A stretch of 14,000 nucleotides of DNA from Sporomusa sp. GTDB taxonomy: Bacteria; Bacillota_C; Negativicutes; Sporomusales; Sporomusaceae. Shown here piece by piece: positions 1 to 6,743 of this stretch. Position numbers and translations under genes: made by a program. The DNA is taken from assembly GCA_029256645.1 (NCBI GenBank), contig JAQSXM010000041.1, positions 1-14,000 of the forward strand, written 5' to 3'. The first letter of the stretch is position 1. Every line of letters begins with the position of its first letter. Under the pieces are notes generated by a model. It was given only the letters and a program-made list of their open reading frames with translations, had not been told where the DNA came from and made no database searches.

Positions 1-524
1 ACATGCGCAAATGTTCCCACACCGGCGTGAGCAAATTTTAGCTGACCGGGATGTTTTTTTGCATGGGCAATTAGGTCAGCAAGCGTTTGCCAGGGTTGTT
101 CAGCCTGAACCGCCAGTACCATCGGCAAAGCAGAGACCTGAGCAATCGGGCTTAATGCAGTAGGATAATCGTATTTGCCTGACCCGTATTGTGTTAGCAA
201 TAACATATCAATAGCAACTACGCCAATTGTGTAGCCATCCGGGTTGGCTCCAGTCAGTTCATTCCAACCAACAGTGCCTGCTCCCCCTGGTTTATTCATA
301 ACAACTAAGGGCTGTCCTAAATATTTAGGTGCAAATCTTTCCATTGTTCGAGCTGTTAAATCCATACCTGACCCGGGACTGAAAGCTACAATTACATTAA
401 TAGGTTTTTCCGGGTACTTGGTAACGGTAGATGCCGGTTTACTTTGCATATCGGCACAACCTCCTAATAGTACTACAAGAAGAAATAAACATATTGCCGA
501 TAACATTAGAGATTTCTTCTGCAC
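1..524 (-). CDS. tctC: Tripartite tricarboxylate transporter substrate-binding lipoprotein (TctC family), partial
   Basis: This is the extracytoplasmic solute-binding subunit of a TTT transporter; it would capture a carboxylate outside the membrane and deliver it to TctA/TctB. The 174 visible codons are the N-terminal half; the rest lies beyond the left edge. A GTG start at 524 follows a GAGGAGG ribosome-binding site by 10 bases. Residues 7-23 form a hydrophobic signal ending in the lipobox LLGGC, so Cys23 should be lipidated. The mature protein starts with the family pattern YPEKPINVIVAFSPGSGMD, followed by NKPGGAGTVGWNEL and NPDGYTIG, all typical of the Bug/TctC fold. It is the last visible gene of the kinase-tctB-tctA-tctC run and lies 33 bases after tctA. 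The substrate cannot be read from the sequence; the family takes citrate, other di- and tricarboxylates and aromatic acids. An ATG at 506 is a less likely start because it would remove the basic N-region. Confidence 0.93.
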   Translation of the reverse strand, partial: MQKKSLMLSAICLFLLVVLLGGCADMQSKPASTVTKYPEKPINVIVAFSPGSGMDLTARTMERFAPKYLGQPLVVMNKPGGAGTVGWNELTGANPDGYTIGVVAIDMLLLTQYGSGKYDYPTALSPIAQVSALPMVLAVQAEQPWQTLADLIAHAKKHPGQLKFAHAGVGTFAH

Positions 525-557
525 TGCTTAGTTACCTCCTCACATTATTAACAGATG

Positions 558-2066
558 CTAACAGCTCGCCCCCCTCCGGCGCTTATTGATTTTAATAATC
601 CAGCAGGTTGTGTTATAGAGAATGACTAGAACTCCTATTGCGAAAATGCTGCCCGCAATAGGGCGGGTAAGCATTGCCCAGATATTTCCATCGCAAATGA
701 TTAAGCCCCGTACTAATCCTTGTTCCAATCCCGGTCCCAGGATTACACCAATTAGCAACGGACCTGGTTCAAAACCTGTCCGGCGTAGAAAAAAACCGAT
801 TATGCCAAAAAGAACAATCCACACCAAGTCAGACATACTATTATTGATGGAATAAGCCCCGGTGAGGGTTAGTAAGGCGATAAGCGGCATCAAAATATTT
901 AATGGCGTTTTGAGTAATTGGACAAAAATACCGATTAATGGCAGATTAATAATCAGTAGTAATACACTGCCAAGATACATACTGGCAATCAAACCCCAAA
1001 ACAAGTCAGGCTGCTGGGTTATTAGTGCCGGGCCAGGGGTAATACCATGAATCATAAAGCCACTGAGTAAGATAGCTGTAGCACCGCAGAAGGGCAGTCC
1101 CAAAGATAATAAAGGGATCATAGTGGCCGAGATAGCAGAGTTATTTGCTGACTCCGGTCCGGCTACCCCCTCAATAGCACCATGGCCAAATTCAGACGGA
1201 TTTTTGCTGAAGCGTTTTTCCAGAGCGTAAGATACAAAACTGGAGATTGTTGCTGCTGGACCTGGTAGTAAACCTACCAGAAACCCGACAATACCCCCAC
1301 GAAACATTGGCGGGACTGAGCGACGCCACTCTTCGCTGGTAGGGTATAAATCCCGCAACCCTATTGATGGCAGGCTGGGAGGAGTAGTTGGCTTTGTCAT
1401 CACGGTGAGAATTTCCCCAATTCCAAATATACCCATTGCTAAAATGGATAGTTCGAAACCCCTGTCAAGCTCATCAAAACCCATGGTAAAGCGGCTGATG
1501 CCAGATAAGCTATCCAGTCCAATGGTTCCGAGCATAATTCCGACGACAACCATCATTGTTGATTTGAGTGTAGAAGTACCAGTCAGATTAGTCAAAATGA
1601 TTAGTCCTACCAGGGCGAGAGCAAAATATTCCGGTGGTCCAAAGGCCAGCGCTGCCTGCGCTAAAGGCGGGGCGAAAAGGGTTAATCCAATTACGCCGAT
1701 GGTACTGGCGATAAAAGAACCAATCGCCGATACCGCCAGCGCCGCACCTGCCCGTCCCCGTTGGGCCATAGGGTAGCCATCCAGGCAGGTAACTACTGAT
1801 GCAGCTTCGCCAGGGACGTTCAGCAGAATAGATGTTGTCGAACCACCATACTTTGATCCATAATAGATTCCGGCAAACATAATTAAGGCAGCGGTACTAT
1901 TCATGCCATAGCTAAAGGGCAGGAGCAAAGCAATAGTGCTGATCGTATCAATTCCTGGTAATACCCCTACCAGCGTACCGATAATAACCCCAATAGTACA
2001 GGCCAGCAAATTAGCCGGAATGATGCTAACATAAAACCCTTGCAGCAATAGGTTCAATATTTCCAT
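558..2066 (-). CDS. tctA: Tripartite tricarboxylate transporter large permease TctA
   Basis: This is the large membrane subunit of a TTT secondary transporter, 502 residues (family about 500), with around a dozen hydrophobic segments. Family signatures are all present: GTLVGVLPGIDTISTIALLLP near residues 30-50, GLLPGPAATISSF with EKRFSKNPSEFGHGAIEGVAGPESANNSA in the middle, and IPLLSLGLPFCGATAILLSGFMIHGITPGPAL after it. The internal repetition of the LPG-type motif fits the two-repeat architecture of the family. Translation starts at ATG 2066 behind a G-rich site (GGGGGT, about 7 bases upstream). The gene lies 18 bases after tctB and 33 bases before tctC, so the three are almost certainly one transcript. 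The C-terminus is short and basic (KRRRGASC). Assignment to the family is secure; the cargo is unknown. Confidence 0.96.
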   Translation of the reverse strand: MEILNLLLQGFYVSIIPANLLACTIGVIIGTLVGVLPGIDTISTIALLLPFSYGMNSTAALIMFAGIYYGSKYGGSTTSILLNVPGEAASVVTCLDGYPMAQRGRAGAALAVSAIGSFIASTIGVIGLTLFAPPLAQAALAFGPPEYFALALVGLIILTNLTGTSTLKSTMMVVVGIMLGTIGLDSLSGISRFTMGFDELDRGFELSILAMGIFGIGEILTVMTKPTTPPSLPSIGLRDLYPTSEEWRRSVPPMFRGGIVGFLVGLLPGPAATISSFVSYALEKRFSKNPSEFGHGAIEGVAGPESANNSAISATMIPLLSLGLPFCGATAILLSGFMIHGITPGPALITQQPDLFWGLIASMYLGSVLLLIINLPLIGIFVQLLKTPLNILMPLIALLTLTGAYSINNSMSDLVWIVLFGIIGFFLRRTGFEPGPLLIGVILGPGLEQGLVRGLIICDGNIWAMLTRPIAGSIFAIGVLVILYNTTCWIIKINKRRRGASC

Positions 2067-2084
2067 GGTTTATACCCCCATAAC

Positions 2085-2501
2085 CTATGGTAGTGTAACT
2101 GCTAAATAATGACCAAATACAAGATAGAATATAACCGAAGTACCGGCAGCCATTGCAATAGGAACTATCCAGCCCCCGGTATCGGCTACTTTAAACAAAT
2201 AAAGCAAAAAGATAAACGCCGCAGTAAGATAACCGATAGTATTTAGAATTGTAACGTAAACTAGCAGGCCAATAATGACAAAAAGGAATTTGGTCCAGTT
2301 GACTGCATCCTGTTTAATCATCTTTGGGCATTTTTGATTGATAAGAAGCACTAATGAAAACACGATACCAACAAAACCTGCCAGATTCGGGAGAAACCCG
2401 GATTTAGGTGATTCAATCGTTCCAAAAGTCAGTTGTTGAGCAGCAAACAGATAGATGATACTTCCCAGCAAAAAGGACAGGGTTATAATTCGTTCAGCCA
2501 T
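2085..2501 (-). CDS. tctB: Tripartite tricarboxylate transporter small membrane subunit TctB
   Basis: This is the small permease subunit that partners TctA, 138 residues with about four hydrophobic segments (roughly residues 5-22, 35-53, 70-90 and 93-135). The pattern ESPKSGFLPNLAGFVGIVFSLVLL near residues 29-52 is the usual TctB element after the first membrane span. An in-frame GTG at 2510 gives a slightly longer reading, but it lies inside the ribosome-binding site GAGGTGAT; ATG 2501, seven bases after GAGGT, is therefore the better start. It follows the histidine kinase by 57 bases and precedes tctA by 18 bases. TctB proteins are weakly conserved, so the call rests on size, topology and the neighbouring tctA and tctC. 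Confidence 0.9.
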   Translation of the reverse strand: MAERIITLSFLLGSIIYLFAAQQLTFGTIESPKSGFLPNLAGFVGIVFSLVLLINQKCPKMIKQDAVNWTKFLFVIIGLLVYVTILNTIGYLTAAFIFLLYLFKVADTGGWIVPIAMAAGTSVIFYLVFGHYLAVTLP

Positions 2502-2558
2502 ATTTATCACCTCAGTTAGATGAGTTTACTTACTGTTCTGACTAATAGGAGTACATGA

Positions 2559-3986
2559 TTAGGATTGCCTGAAGCCGACTGTAAAGGTTGTCCCTTTTCC
2601 CAGGCTGCTTTCAATACTCAGGGTTGCAGAATGACGTTGTACGATTTGATAACAAATCGCTAAACCTAACCCGGTACCCTGTTCTTTGGTAGTAAAGAAA
2701 GGTGTTCCCAGCTTATCCCTGATCTCAGGTGGAATACCGCCCCCACAATCCTGGATAGATAATAGAACTTTCGATTCAACTGATTCAGTATAAATGTTAA
2801 TTATGCCACTGCCAGGCATTGCATCAAGCCCGTTTCGTACCATATTTAAAATAAGTTGCCGGATACTGTTCTGGTCAACAAACACATTAGGAATATCTCC
2901 TAACACAACTTTAATCTCACAATTATTACGCATAGCGTCTGCCTGCAGAAGCGGATAAATATCATGTATAATCGTATTTAAGTTTATTTCGCTAAATTCC
3001 ATGGTCTTATTCTTAGCCAGTGATAAAAATTCAGTAATAATACTGTTGGCACGATCCAGCTCATCAATCATAAGATCGAAGTTTTCTTTTTGTTTTGTAA
3101 ATTCTTTTTTTATACTCAGAAACTGTAAGAACCCCCGTACGGTTGTCATTGGGTTTCGGATTTCATGGGCAATGCCGGCCGCCATTTCACCGATGATGTT
3201 TAAACGGTCCAGTTTTGTCATTTTCTCTGTTTGTTCGCTGATGTGTTTTAGAATAGGGGTAAATTCCTCAATTTCACTTTCATAATTGCAAGTACGACCA
3301 TCCAGAATTGATTCAGCGAATATCTGAAGATCTTTTTTTAGTTTAACAAACAACTCGCGAAACACAGCGACACATACTAATAACATGAGAAACGCACCTA
3401 AAAAAGTACTGATTGTCCTCTTCCAAATCGCCGAATAAACAGCATCCTGATTGATAGACGCAAATGCATGACCAATAATCACGCCATTTTCACTAATCGG
3501 CTTAATATAGGCAAGTGTATTTGCACCATGCCACACAACTGAGTTTTTATTTTTTAATAGTTGATCAGTATTTGCTGCATAGATTGTTTGAAGCTTGCAA
3601 GGGTTAATGCCGATAAGCAGCGAAGTGTCCCACTGGGGGCCAATGGCAACAATACGTTCGTATCGACGGGAATAAAAACCGAATTTTATCATGTTCATTG
3701 GCACAAATATATCATTCAAAATAGGGTGTAGTTCTTTATTGATGGCTAAAACCTGCTCCTGTACCGGTTGCTGAAGGCTAACATGTTGTGCAGCAATGTC
3801 CGCAAAGGAACCGGATGGCTTTTTTTGAACAAGAAACTCGGTAATAGACATAAGCAAAGCGATATTCTTATTGTTTTCTTCTTGTACATAGAGCCAATGA
3901 TTATATGCGGTAACAGTGATCATCAACAACAAAACAACAAAAACTATTTTAAAGTTAAGCCTTGTTGTTAGATTGGTTTTCTTCAT
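2559..3986 (-). CDS. Membrane sensor histidine kinase, Cache-like sensor domain, sporulation-kinase-like core
   Basis: A 475-residue autophosphorylating kinase anchored in the membrane. Hydrophobic spans at about 13-30 and 191-209 enclose a 160-residue external domain that resembles a single Cache fold (VVWHGANTLAYIKPISENG, then GHAFASINQDAVY). A short linker leads to the HisKA dimerisation domain with GEMAAGIAHEIRNPMTTVRG, where His274 is the predicted phosphoacceptor. The ATPase domain has the N box (LILNMVRNGLDAM, Asn385), G1 box (DCGGGIP, Asp413) and F/G2 region (PFFTTKEQGTGLGL, about 429-442), all intact. The H-box region resembles Bacillus KinA-E and other Spo0A phosphorelay kinases, but no response regulator is adjacent. 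ATG 3986 follows GAGGAG by nine bases. Its place as first gene of the tct operon suggests that it senses or is tuned to the imported acid; that is inference. Confidence 0.93.
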   Translation of the reverse strand: MKKTNLTTRLNFKIVFVVLLLMITVTAYNHWLYVQEENNKNIALLMSITEFLVQKKPSGSFADIAAQHVSLQQPVQEQVLAINKELHPILNDIFVPMNMIKFGFYSRRYERIVAIGPQWDTSLLIGINPCKLQTIYAANTDQLLKNKNSVVWHGANTLAYIKPISENGVIIGHAFASINQDAVYSAIWKRTISTFLGAFLMLLVCVAVFRELFVKLKKDLQIFAESILDGRTCNYESEIEEFTPILKHISEQTEKMTKLDRLNIIGEMAAGIAHEIRNPMTTVRGFLQFLSIKKEFTKQKENFDLMIDELDRANSIITEFLSLAKNKTMEFSEINLNTIIHDIYPLLQADAMRNNCEIKVVLGDIPNVFVDQNSIRQLILNMVRNGLDAMPGSGIINIYTESVESKVLLSIQDCGGGIPPEIRDKLGTPFFTTKEQGTGLGLAICYQIVQRHSATLSIESSLGKGTTFTVGFRQS

Positions 3987-4120
3987 CGTTTCCGGCTCCT
4001 CAAAATAGTGTATACCTCACATTTTCCATTTTTCAACGTCATTGTTGCTGTCATTACATAATGAATGATATATTTTCCTTATAATACAAAATTTACCTAA
4101 ATATTTAATGTATTGTTTCG

Positions 4121-4154
4121 CTAATAAATATCAATATCCTTCTAGGTTTATTAG
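4121..4154. repeat. Inverted repeat CTAATAAA-18-TTTATTAG
   Basis: A perfect 8-bp inverted repeat (4121-4128 and 4147-4154) with an 18-base centre. It sits in the divergent region between the histidine kinase and the DUF1638 gene. It lies upstream of the plus-strand promoter and is not followed by a T-tract, so it looks more like a protein-binding site than a terminator. A chance occurrence in AT-rich DNA is possible. Confidence 0.35.
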
Positions 4155-4157
4155 AAA

Positions 4158-4200
4158 GTTTACGATGTGGGTTGGTTGAGGGAGCCTAAAAAACGTAAAC
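4158..4200. repeat. Inverted repeat GTTTACG-29-CGTAAAC
   Basis: A perfect 7-bp inverted repeat (4158-4164 and 4194-4200) separated by 29 bases, ending 25 bases before the -35 box of the plus-strand promoter. The half-site spacing, centre to centre, is 36 bp, somewhat over three helical turns. It could hold two dimers or a looped pair, but no regulator can be named. Confidence 0.35.
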
Positions 4201-4225
4201 AACTGAATTCTCAAATAGTTTAATA

Positions 4226-4254
4226 TTGACATGATAAGGTATAAGGTATATATT
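4226..4254 (+). promoter_or_regulatory. Sigma-A-type promoter for the DUF1638/DUF2115 pair
   Basis: The -35 box TTGACA (4226-4231) is a perfect match; a 17-base spacer is followed by the -10 box TATATT (4249-4254, five of six). The predicted start near 4261 leaves a 5' leader of about 70 bases before ATG 4332. The spacer contains two tandem copies of ATAAGGT (4234-4247). Just downstream, at 4267-4278, lies the small dyad ATATG-TG-CATAT, which would overlap the initial transcribed region and could be an operator. Confidence 0.8.
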
Positions 4255-4331
4255 AAAAACAATCGCATATGTGCATATACACGTTAATGCGCAGCTAGAG
4301 CCTCAGCTTTTTATTCAGCAAGGAGGATTTC

Positions 4332-4931
4332 ATGAAGATATGTTTTTTGGCATGCAGCATCTATCAACCGGAACTGGAAGCAGTCTTAGCACAAATTAGA
4401 AGAGACAGGGTATTTGATTGTGAGTTAGCAGTTACTTATTTACCATTAAGGCTGCATGTTAATTTGAAGAACTTAAAAGAGGCTGTCCTTACAGCCCTGG
4501 ATGAGACAATTGCAGATAAAATTATCTTGCTTTATGGCTCTAAATGCCACCCGGAATTTGGCGAGTTCTTAAAAGATCATCAACCAGTCAGGTTTGCTGA
4601 GTCTAATTGTATTGAGCTGATCCTGGGGGAGCGGATGCACGAGATTGATAATAGTTCTAAAACCTTTTACCTAACTCCCGGGTGGTTAATGAAGTGGCGG
4701 GAACTTTTTGATCGTGGTTGGGGAATCGATGAGGTTGAGCTTAGGCAGAGTTTTGGTTATTACGATAAGATATTACTCTTTGATACCGGTGTGAGTGAGA
4801 TTACCGATGAAATGATACTTGAATTTTTTGAGTATACCCGGGTTCCCATTGAGGTTGAACAGGGTGGACTGGATGTGTTTAAAAGTAATATTCTGGCAGC
4901 TATCCGGACAGCAACCGCTGGGTCGGCTTGA
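4332..4931 (+). CDS. DUF1638 family protein
   Basis: A 199-residue soluble protein of unknown function. ATG 4332 follows AGGAGG by five bases. Features in line with DUF1638: an N-terminal beta strand with early cysteines (MKICFLACSIY, Cys4 and Cys8), a central strand IILLYGSKCHPE (Cys72), then RFAESNCIELILGERMHE (Cys93) and the characteristic YLTPGW at 113-118, with a late segment DKILLFDTGVSE. The conserved cysteines and acidic or His residues suggest metal or cofactor contact, but no reaction is established. From general knowledge, DUF1638 genes are frequent in methanogens and beside corrinoid methyltransferase genes; no methyltransferase or corrinoid protein is in this window. The stop codon at 4929-4931 is followed seven bases later by the next ATG, so the two genes are translated from one message. 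Confidence 0.85.
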   Translation: MKICFLACSIYQPELEAVLAQIRRDRVFDCELAVTYLPLRLHVNLKNLKEAVLTALDETIADKIILLYGSKCHPEFGEFLKDHQPVRFAESNCIELILGERMHEIDNSSKTFYLTPGWLMKWRELFDRGWGIDEVELRQSFGYYDKILLFDTGVSEITDEMILEFFEYTRVPIEVEQGGLDVFKSNILAAIRTATAGSA

Positions 4932-4938
4932 GGGTATT

Positions 4939-5433
4939 ATGAATAACCTGGAACTATTCAACCAGATAAAATTGAATGCTAACTATTTTTCCGTGGAAGA
5001 TAGTGGTCAGAGAAACACGCTTAGTAAGCAGGTACAGCCTGTCCATAAAACCAACAATACTGCTCAGATGATCACCGAATATAACCGGCAGACATTGTTT
5101 GAGATTAAAAACAGCAAGGGCATTGCGGACATAGAGGATATTGACATTGCTGTGCTCAATGAATTCGCGGCCCGAATCGACAAGTATTTAGATAAATACG
5201 CCCCGCAGCAGGCTGATTTAAAGAAATATATCCTGCTTATTTCCACATATTTAACCTTTATTGCTAAGAAACCATTACACCCTGTGGGGCTGGAGTTCGC
5301 GGGTGGGGAACAGATCATTATTCAAGACAATAAGTTCTATTGCCCTGCTAAAAACAGAAATTTGCTTGATGAATTGTCTGTTTGCAGATACTGTGTAAGC
5401 AAAGATATCAGCGCAATAGGTGAAAACCGGTAG
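4939..5433 (+). CDS. UPF0305 / DUF2115-like protein
   Basis: A 164-residue protein of unknown function. I chose ATG 4939 because GAGGG lies four bases upstream and overlaps the stop of the DUF1638 gene; the frame stays open back to 4819, but that part lies inside the preceding coding sequence. The C-terminal third carries the recognisable block KKYILLISTYLTFIAKKPLH followed by PVGLEF, then YCPAKNRN and CRYC. His114, Cys135, Cys149 and Cys152 could form a metal site. This block resembles the archaeal UPF0305 (DUF2115) family as I remember it. The N-terminal 90 residues are helical and polar and less distinctive. Tight coupling with DUF1638 suggests a shared pathway or complex. Family naming is from memory and is less certain than the existence of the gene. 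Confidence 0.75.
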   Translation: MNNLELFNQIKLNANYFSVEDSGQRNTLSKQVQPVHKTNNTAQMITEYNRQTLFEIKNSKGIADIEDIDIAVLNEFAARIDKYLDKYAPQQADLKKYILLISTYLTFIAKKPLHPVGLEFAGGEQIIIQDNKFYCPAKNRNLLDELSVCRYCVSKDISAIGENR

Positions 5434-5435
5434 TA

Positions 5436-5464
5436 CAGGCTTGCAATGGTAGGCTGCAGACCTG
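5436..5464. repeat. Imperfect inverted repeat just after the DUF2115-like gene
   Basis: CAGG..TGCA (5436-5445) is mirrored by TGCA..CCTG (5455-5464) with one C-A mismatch and one possible G-U pair, around a nine-base loop. It begins three bases after the stop codon. There is no T-tract, so it is not a terminator by itself; it might protect the 3' end of the message or be incidental. Confidence 0.3.
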
Positions 5465-5488
5465 AAACTGATAATGGAGGTAGTCGAG

Positions 5489-5626
5489 ATGGAAACTAAC
5501 TACCGGATTGCGTGTAATAAAGACTGGCAGGATCTGATTAAAGAGATATCAGCAATAAAAAACAGCACTGTAGGTGCTGTCTTTTTATTGCAGGAAAATG
5601 CGATATGTAGTCTGAATATTACATAG
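5489..5626 (+). CDS. Possible 45-residue small protein with an internal terminator
   Basis: An ATG at 5489 lies eight bases after a perfect GGAGG and opens a 45-codon frame ending in TAG at 5624-5626. The product begins METNYRIACNKDWQDLIKEI and ends SLNIT; it has two cysteines (9 and 40) and no membrane span or recognised domain. Codons 25-33 are built from the stem of an intrinsic terminator (5562-5586), which is very unusual for a working gene. Three readings are possible: a real small protein made only on read-through; a leader peptide whose translation disrupts the hairpin; or a decayed remnant of a longer gene. It lies 55 bases after the DUF2115-like gene on the same strand. Function unknown. 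Confidence 0.35.
   Translation: METNYRIACNKDWQDLIKEISAIKNSTVGAVFLLQENAICSLNIT
5555..5586. terminator. Bidirectional intrinsic terminator
   Basis: ACAGCAC (5562-5568) pairs perfectly with GTGCTGT (5574-5580) around the five-base loop TGTAG. On the plus strand it is followed by CTTTTTATT; on the minus strand the same stem is followed by TTTTTATTGCT. It lies between two convergent transcription units, the DUF1638/DUF2115 pair and the manganese exporter gene, and can stop both. The exporter stop codon is about 180 bases away, so that transcript would carry a long 3' tail. Confidence 0.8.
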
Positions 5627-5760
5627 GGATAAGCTTTTTAGCGTTTCATAGGTGTTATTATTCCCCGGAAATATCAGTCGATAGGTTTAGAGCAAAGGGG
5701 GAGATGCTGCGTCATTTAAGAAAACGAAAAGGGGCATTTATACGATAGGGTAATGAGCGC

Positions 5761-6441
5761 TTACTCTTCAGGTGAAAGTTTTGGTGGGAGTTTGGTTTCA
5801 GTTCCTCCCATACGGGCTACCAGGTAAATCAGAGCTAAAAGTGTGACTATACTGCCGGTAATTGTTGCCGGGGTTAAGTATTGACCAGGCAAATACTCGT
5901 AGAGGCCAAAGAGCCCAAACAGGATAAAGATAATGGCTGCAAACCATTTTACTGCCCGCTCAGGGATTCTTTTCCCCAGAACGATACCAATGATGATCCC
6001 AATGCCGTCAGCTACCATCATACCGGTAGTTGTTCCTAACCATACCGGGATAATTTCATTAAATTGAGCGGCTAATGCGACAGTGGCCAGCTGTGTTTTG
6101 TCTCCCATTTCGGCAATGAAAAATGCAATAGCCACTGTCCAAAAGGGACTGCGTGTACAGGCTTTGTCTTCGCCGTTGAGTTCATCCCCACGGATTGTCC
6201 AAAGACCGAAGATAATAAAGGATGCGGCTGCCGCAACCTGGATGTAATTCATTGGAATGAAATGGGTCAGGTAACTACCAACAACCACTGCAAACAGGTG
6301 GTTAAGAATAGTTGCGGCAAATACGCCCCACATGACTGTTCGCCAACAGTAGCGCGTGGCAAAGGCCATCGCCAGAAGCTGTGTTTTGTCACCCATCTCA
6401 GCAAGAACCACAAAGACGAGAGACGTTAAAAATGCTGTCAT
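5761..6441 (-). CDS. Mn2+ exporter of the UPF0016/TMEM165 (GDT1) family
   Basis: A 226-residue membrane protein, the normal size for a two-repeat UPF0016 member, with six or seven hydrophobic spans. The diagnostic motif appears twice and in full: AEMGDKTQLLAMAFATR at about 14-30 (Glu15, Gly17, Asp18) and AEMGDKTQLATVALAAQ at about 110-126 (Glu111, Gly113, Asp114). In the family these acidic pairs form the ion path, and bacterial members export Mn2+ (MneA, MntX). A loop of charged residues (RGDELNGEDKAC, about 84-95) separates the two halves, and the tail PPKLSPEE is hydrophilic. ATG 6441 follows GGAGG by eight bases. The gene stands alone behind a manganese riboswitch, which independently supports Mn2+ as substrate. 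Confidence 0.94.
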   Translation of the reverse strand: MTAFLTSLVFVVLAEMGDKTQLLAMAFATRYCWRTVMWGVFAATILNHLFAVVVGSYLTHFIPMNYIQVAAAASFIIFGLWTIRGDELNGEDKACTRSPFWTVAIAFFIAEMGDKTQLATVALAAQFNEIIPVWLGTTTGMMVADGIGIIIGIVLGKRIPERAVKWFAAIIFILFGLFGLYEYLPGQYLTPATITGSIVTLLALIYLVARMGGTETKLPPKLSPEE

Positions 6442-6472
6442 AATAAATCCTCCATAAAATGTAGTTATATAT

Positions 6473-6520
6473 AAAAAACGAGACCTCTAGTATGACATGT
6501 TAGTCATACTAAAGGTCTCG
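6473..6520 (-). terminator. Riboswitch-controlled intrinsic terminator
   Basis: An 18-bp stem (6503-6520 pairing with 6479-6496, with a single G-U pair in the RNA) around a six-base loop, followed on the minus strand by six Us (6473-6478). Its 5' arm contains the CCUUUAG segment that also closes helix P1 of the aptamer upstream, so terminator and ligand-bound aptamer are mutually exclusive. Confidence 0.92.
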
Positions 6521-6600
6521 CTAATTGACAATCGTCAACAACAGAGCCAGGTGATTTATCACCAGTATGTTGACTCTGTTCTAGAGCTACTCCCCTTTAG
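6509..6600 (-). ncRNA. yybP-ykoY manganese riboswitch aptamer
   Basis: Read on the minus strand, the leader contains the class hallmark AAAGGGGAGUAGC (6598-6586) and the distal GAGACCUUU element. P1 forms between CUAAAGG (6600-6594) and CCUUUAG (6515-6509). Inside, AACAGAG (6580-6574) pairs with CUCUGUU (6546-6540), and a GGUGAU-AA-AUCACC hairpin caps the arm. Members of this class bind Mn2+ and often precede UPF0016 exporters. Because P1 uses the 5' arm of the terminator, Mn2+ binding should prevent termination and turn the exporter on. Confidence 0.93.
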
Positions 6601-6621
6601 GAGTGTTATATTTTTCTTATC

Positions 6622-6650
6622 ATTTTACATTAGACAAGCAGTATTGTCAA
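6622..6650 (-). promoter_or_regulatory. Sigma-A-type promoter for the riboswitch-exporter unit
   Basis: On the minus strand, TTGACA (6650-6645) is a perfect -35 box; after exactly 17 bases comes TAAAAT (6627-6622), five of six for the -10 box. Transcription would start about 15-20 bases before the aptamer, as expected for a riboswitch leader. Confidence 0.82.
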
Positions 6651-6743
6651 TGAGAATGCTTTTACTTATTTAGGAACATATCCGTAACTTGAAATTTAAT
6701 ATGGCAGACTGTAGATAGATTCAATAGAAGGAGCTGAGGGAGC

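Noticed and set aside
244..531. Plus-strand open frame of 95 codons
   Set aside because: It is antisense to the tctC coding sequence, which has a lipobox and clear family motifs; the plus frame has no ribosome-binding site or recognisable domain.
1405..1776. Plus-strand open frame of 123 codons
   Set aside because: It is a shadow of tctA on the opposite strand, with a composition mirroring membrane-protein codons.
4819..4938. 40-codon N-terminal extension of the DUF2115-like gene
   Set aside because: It lies inside the DUF1638 coding sequence in another frame, and ATG 4939 has its own GAGGG site.
5695..5745. GGGGGAG followed by ATG at 5704 and a 14-codon basic frame
   Set aside because: It is too short, the spacing is close to zero, and nothing similar is recognised; treated as chance.
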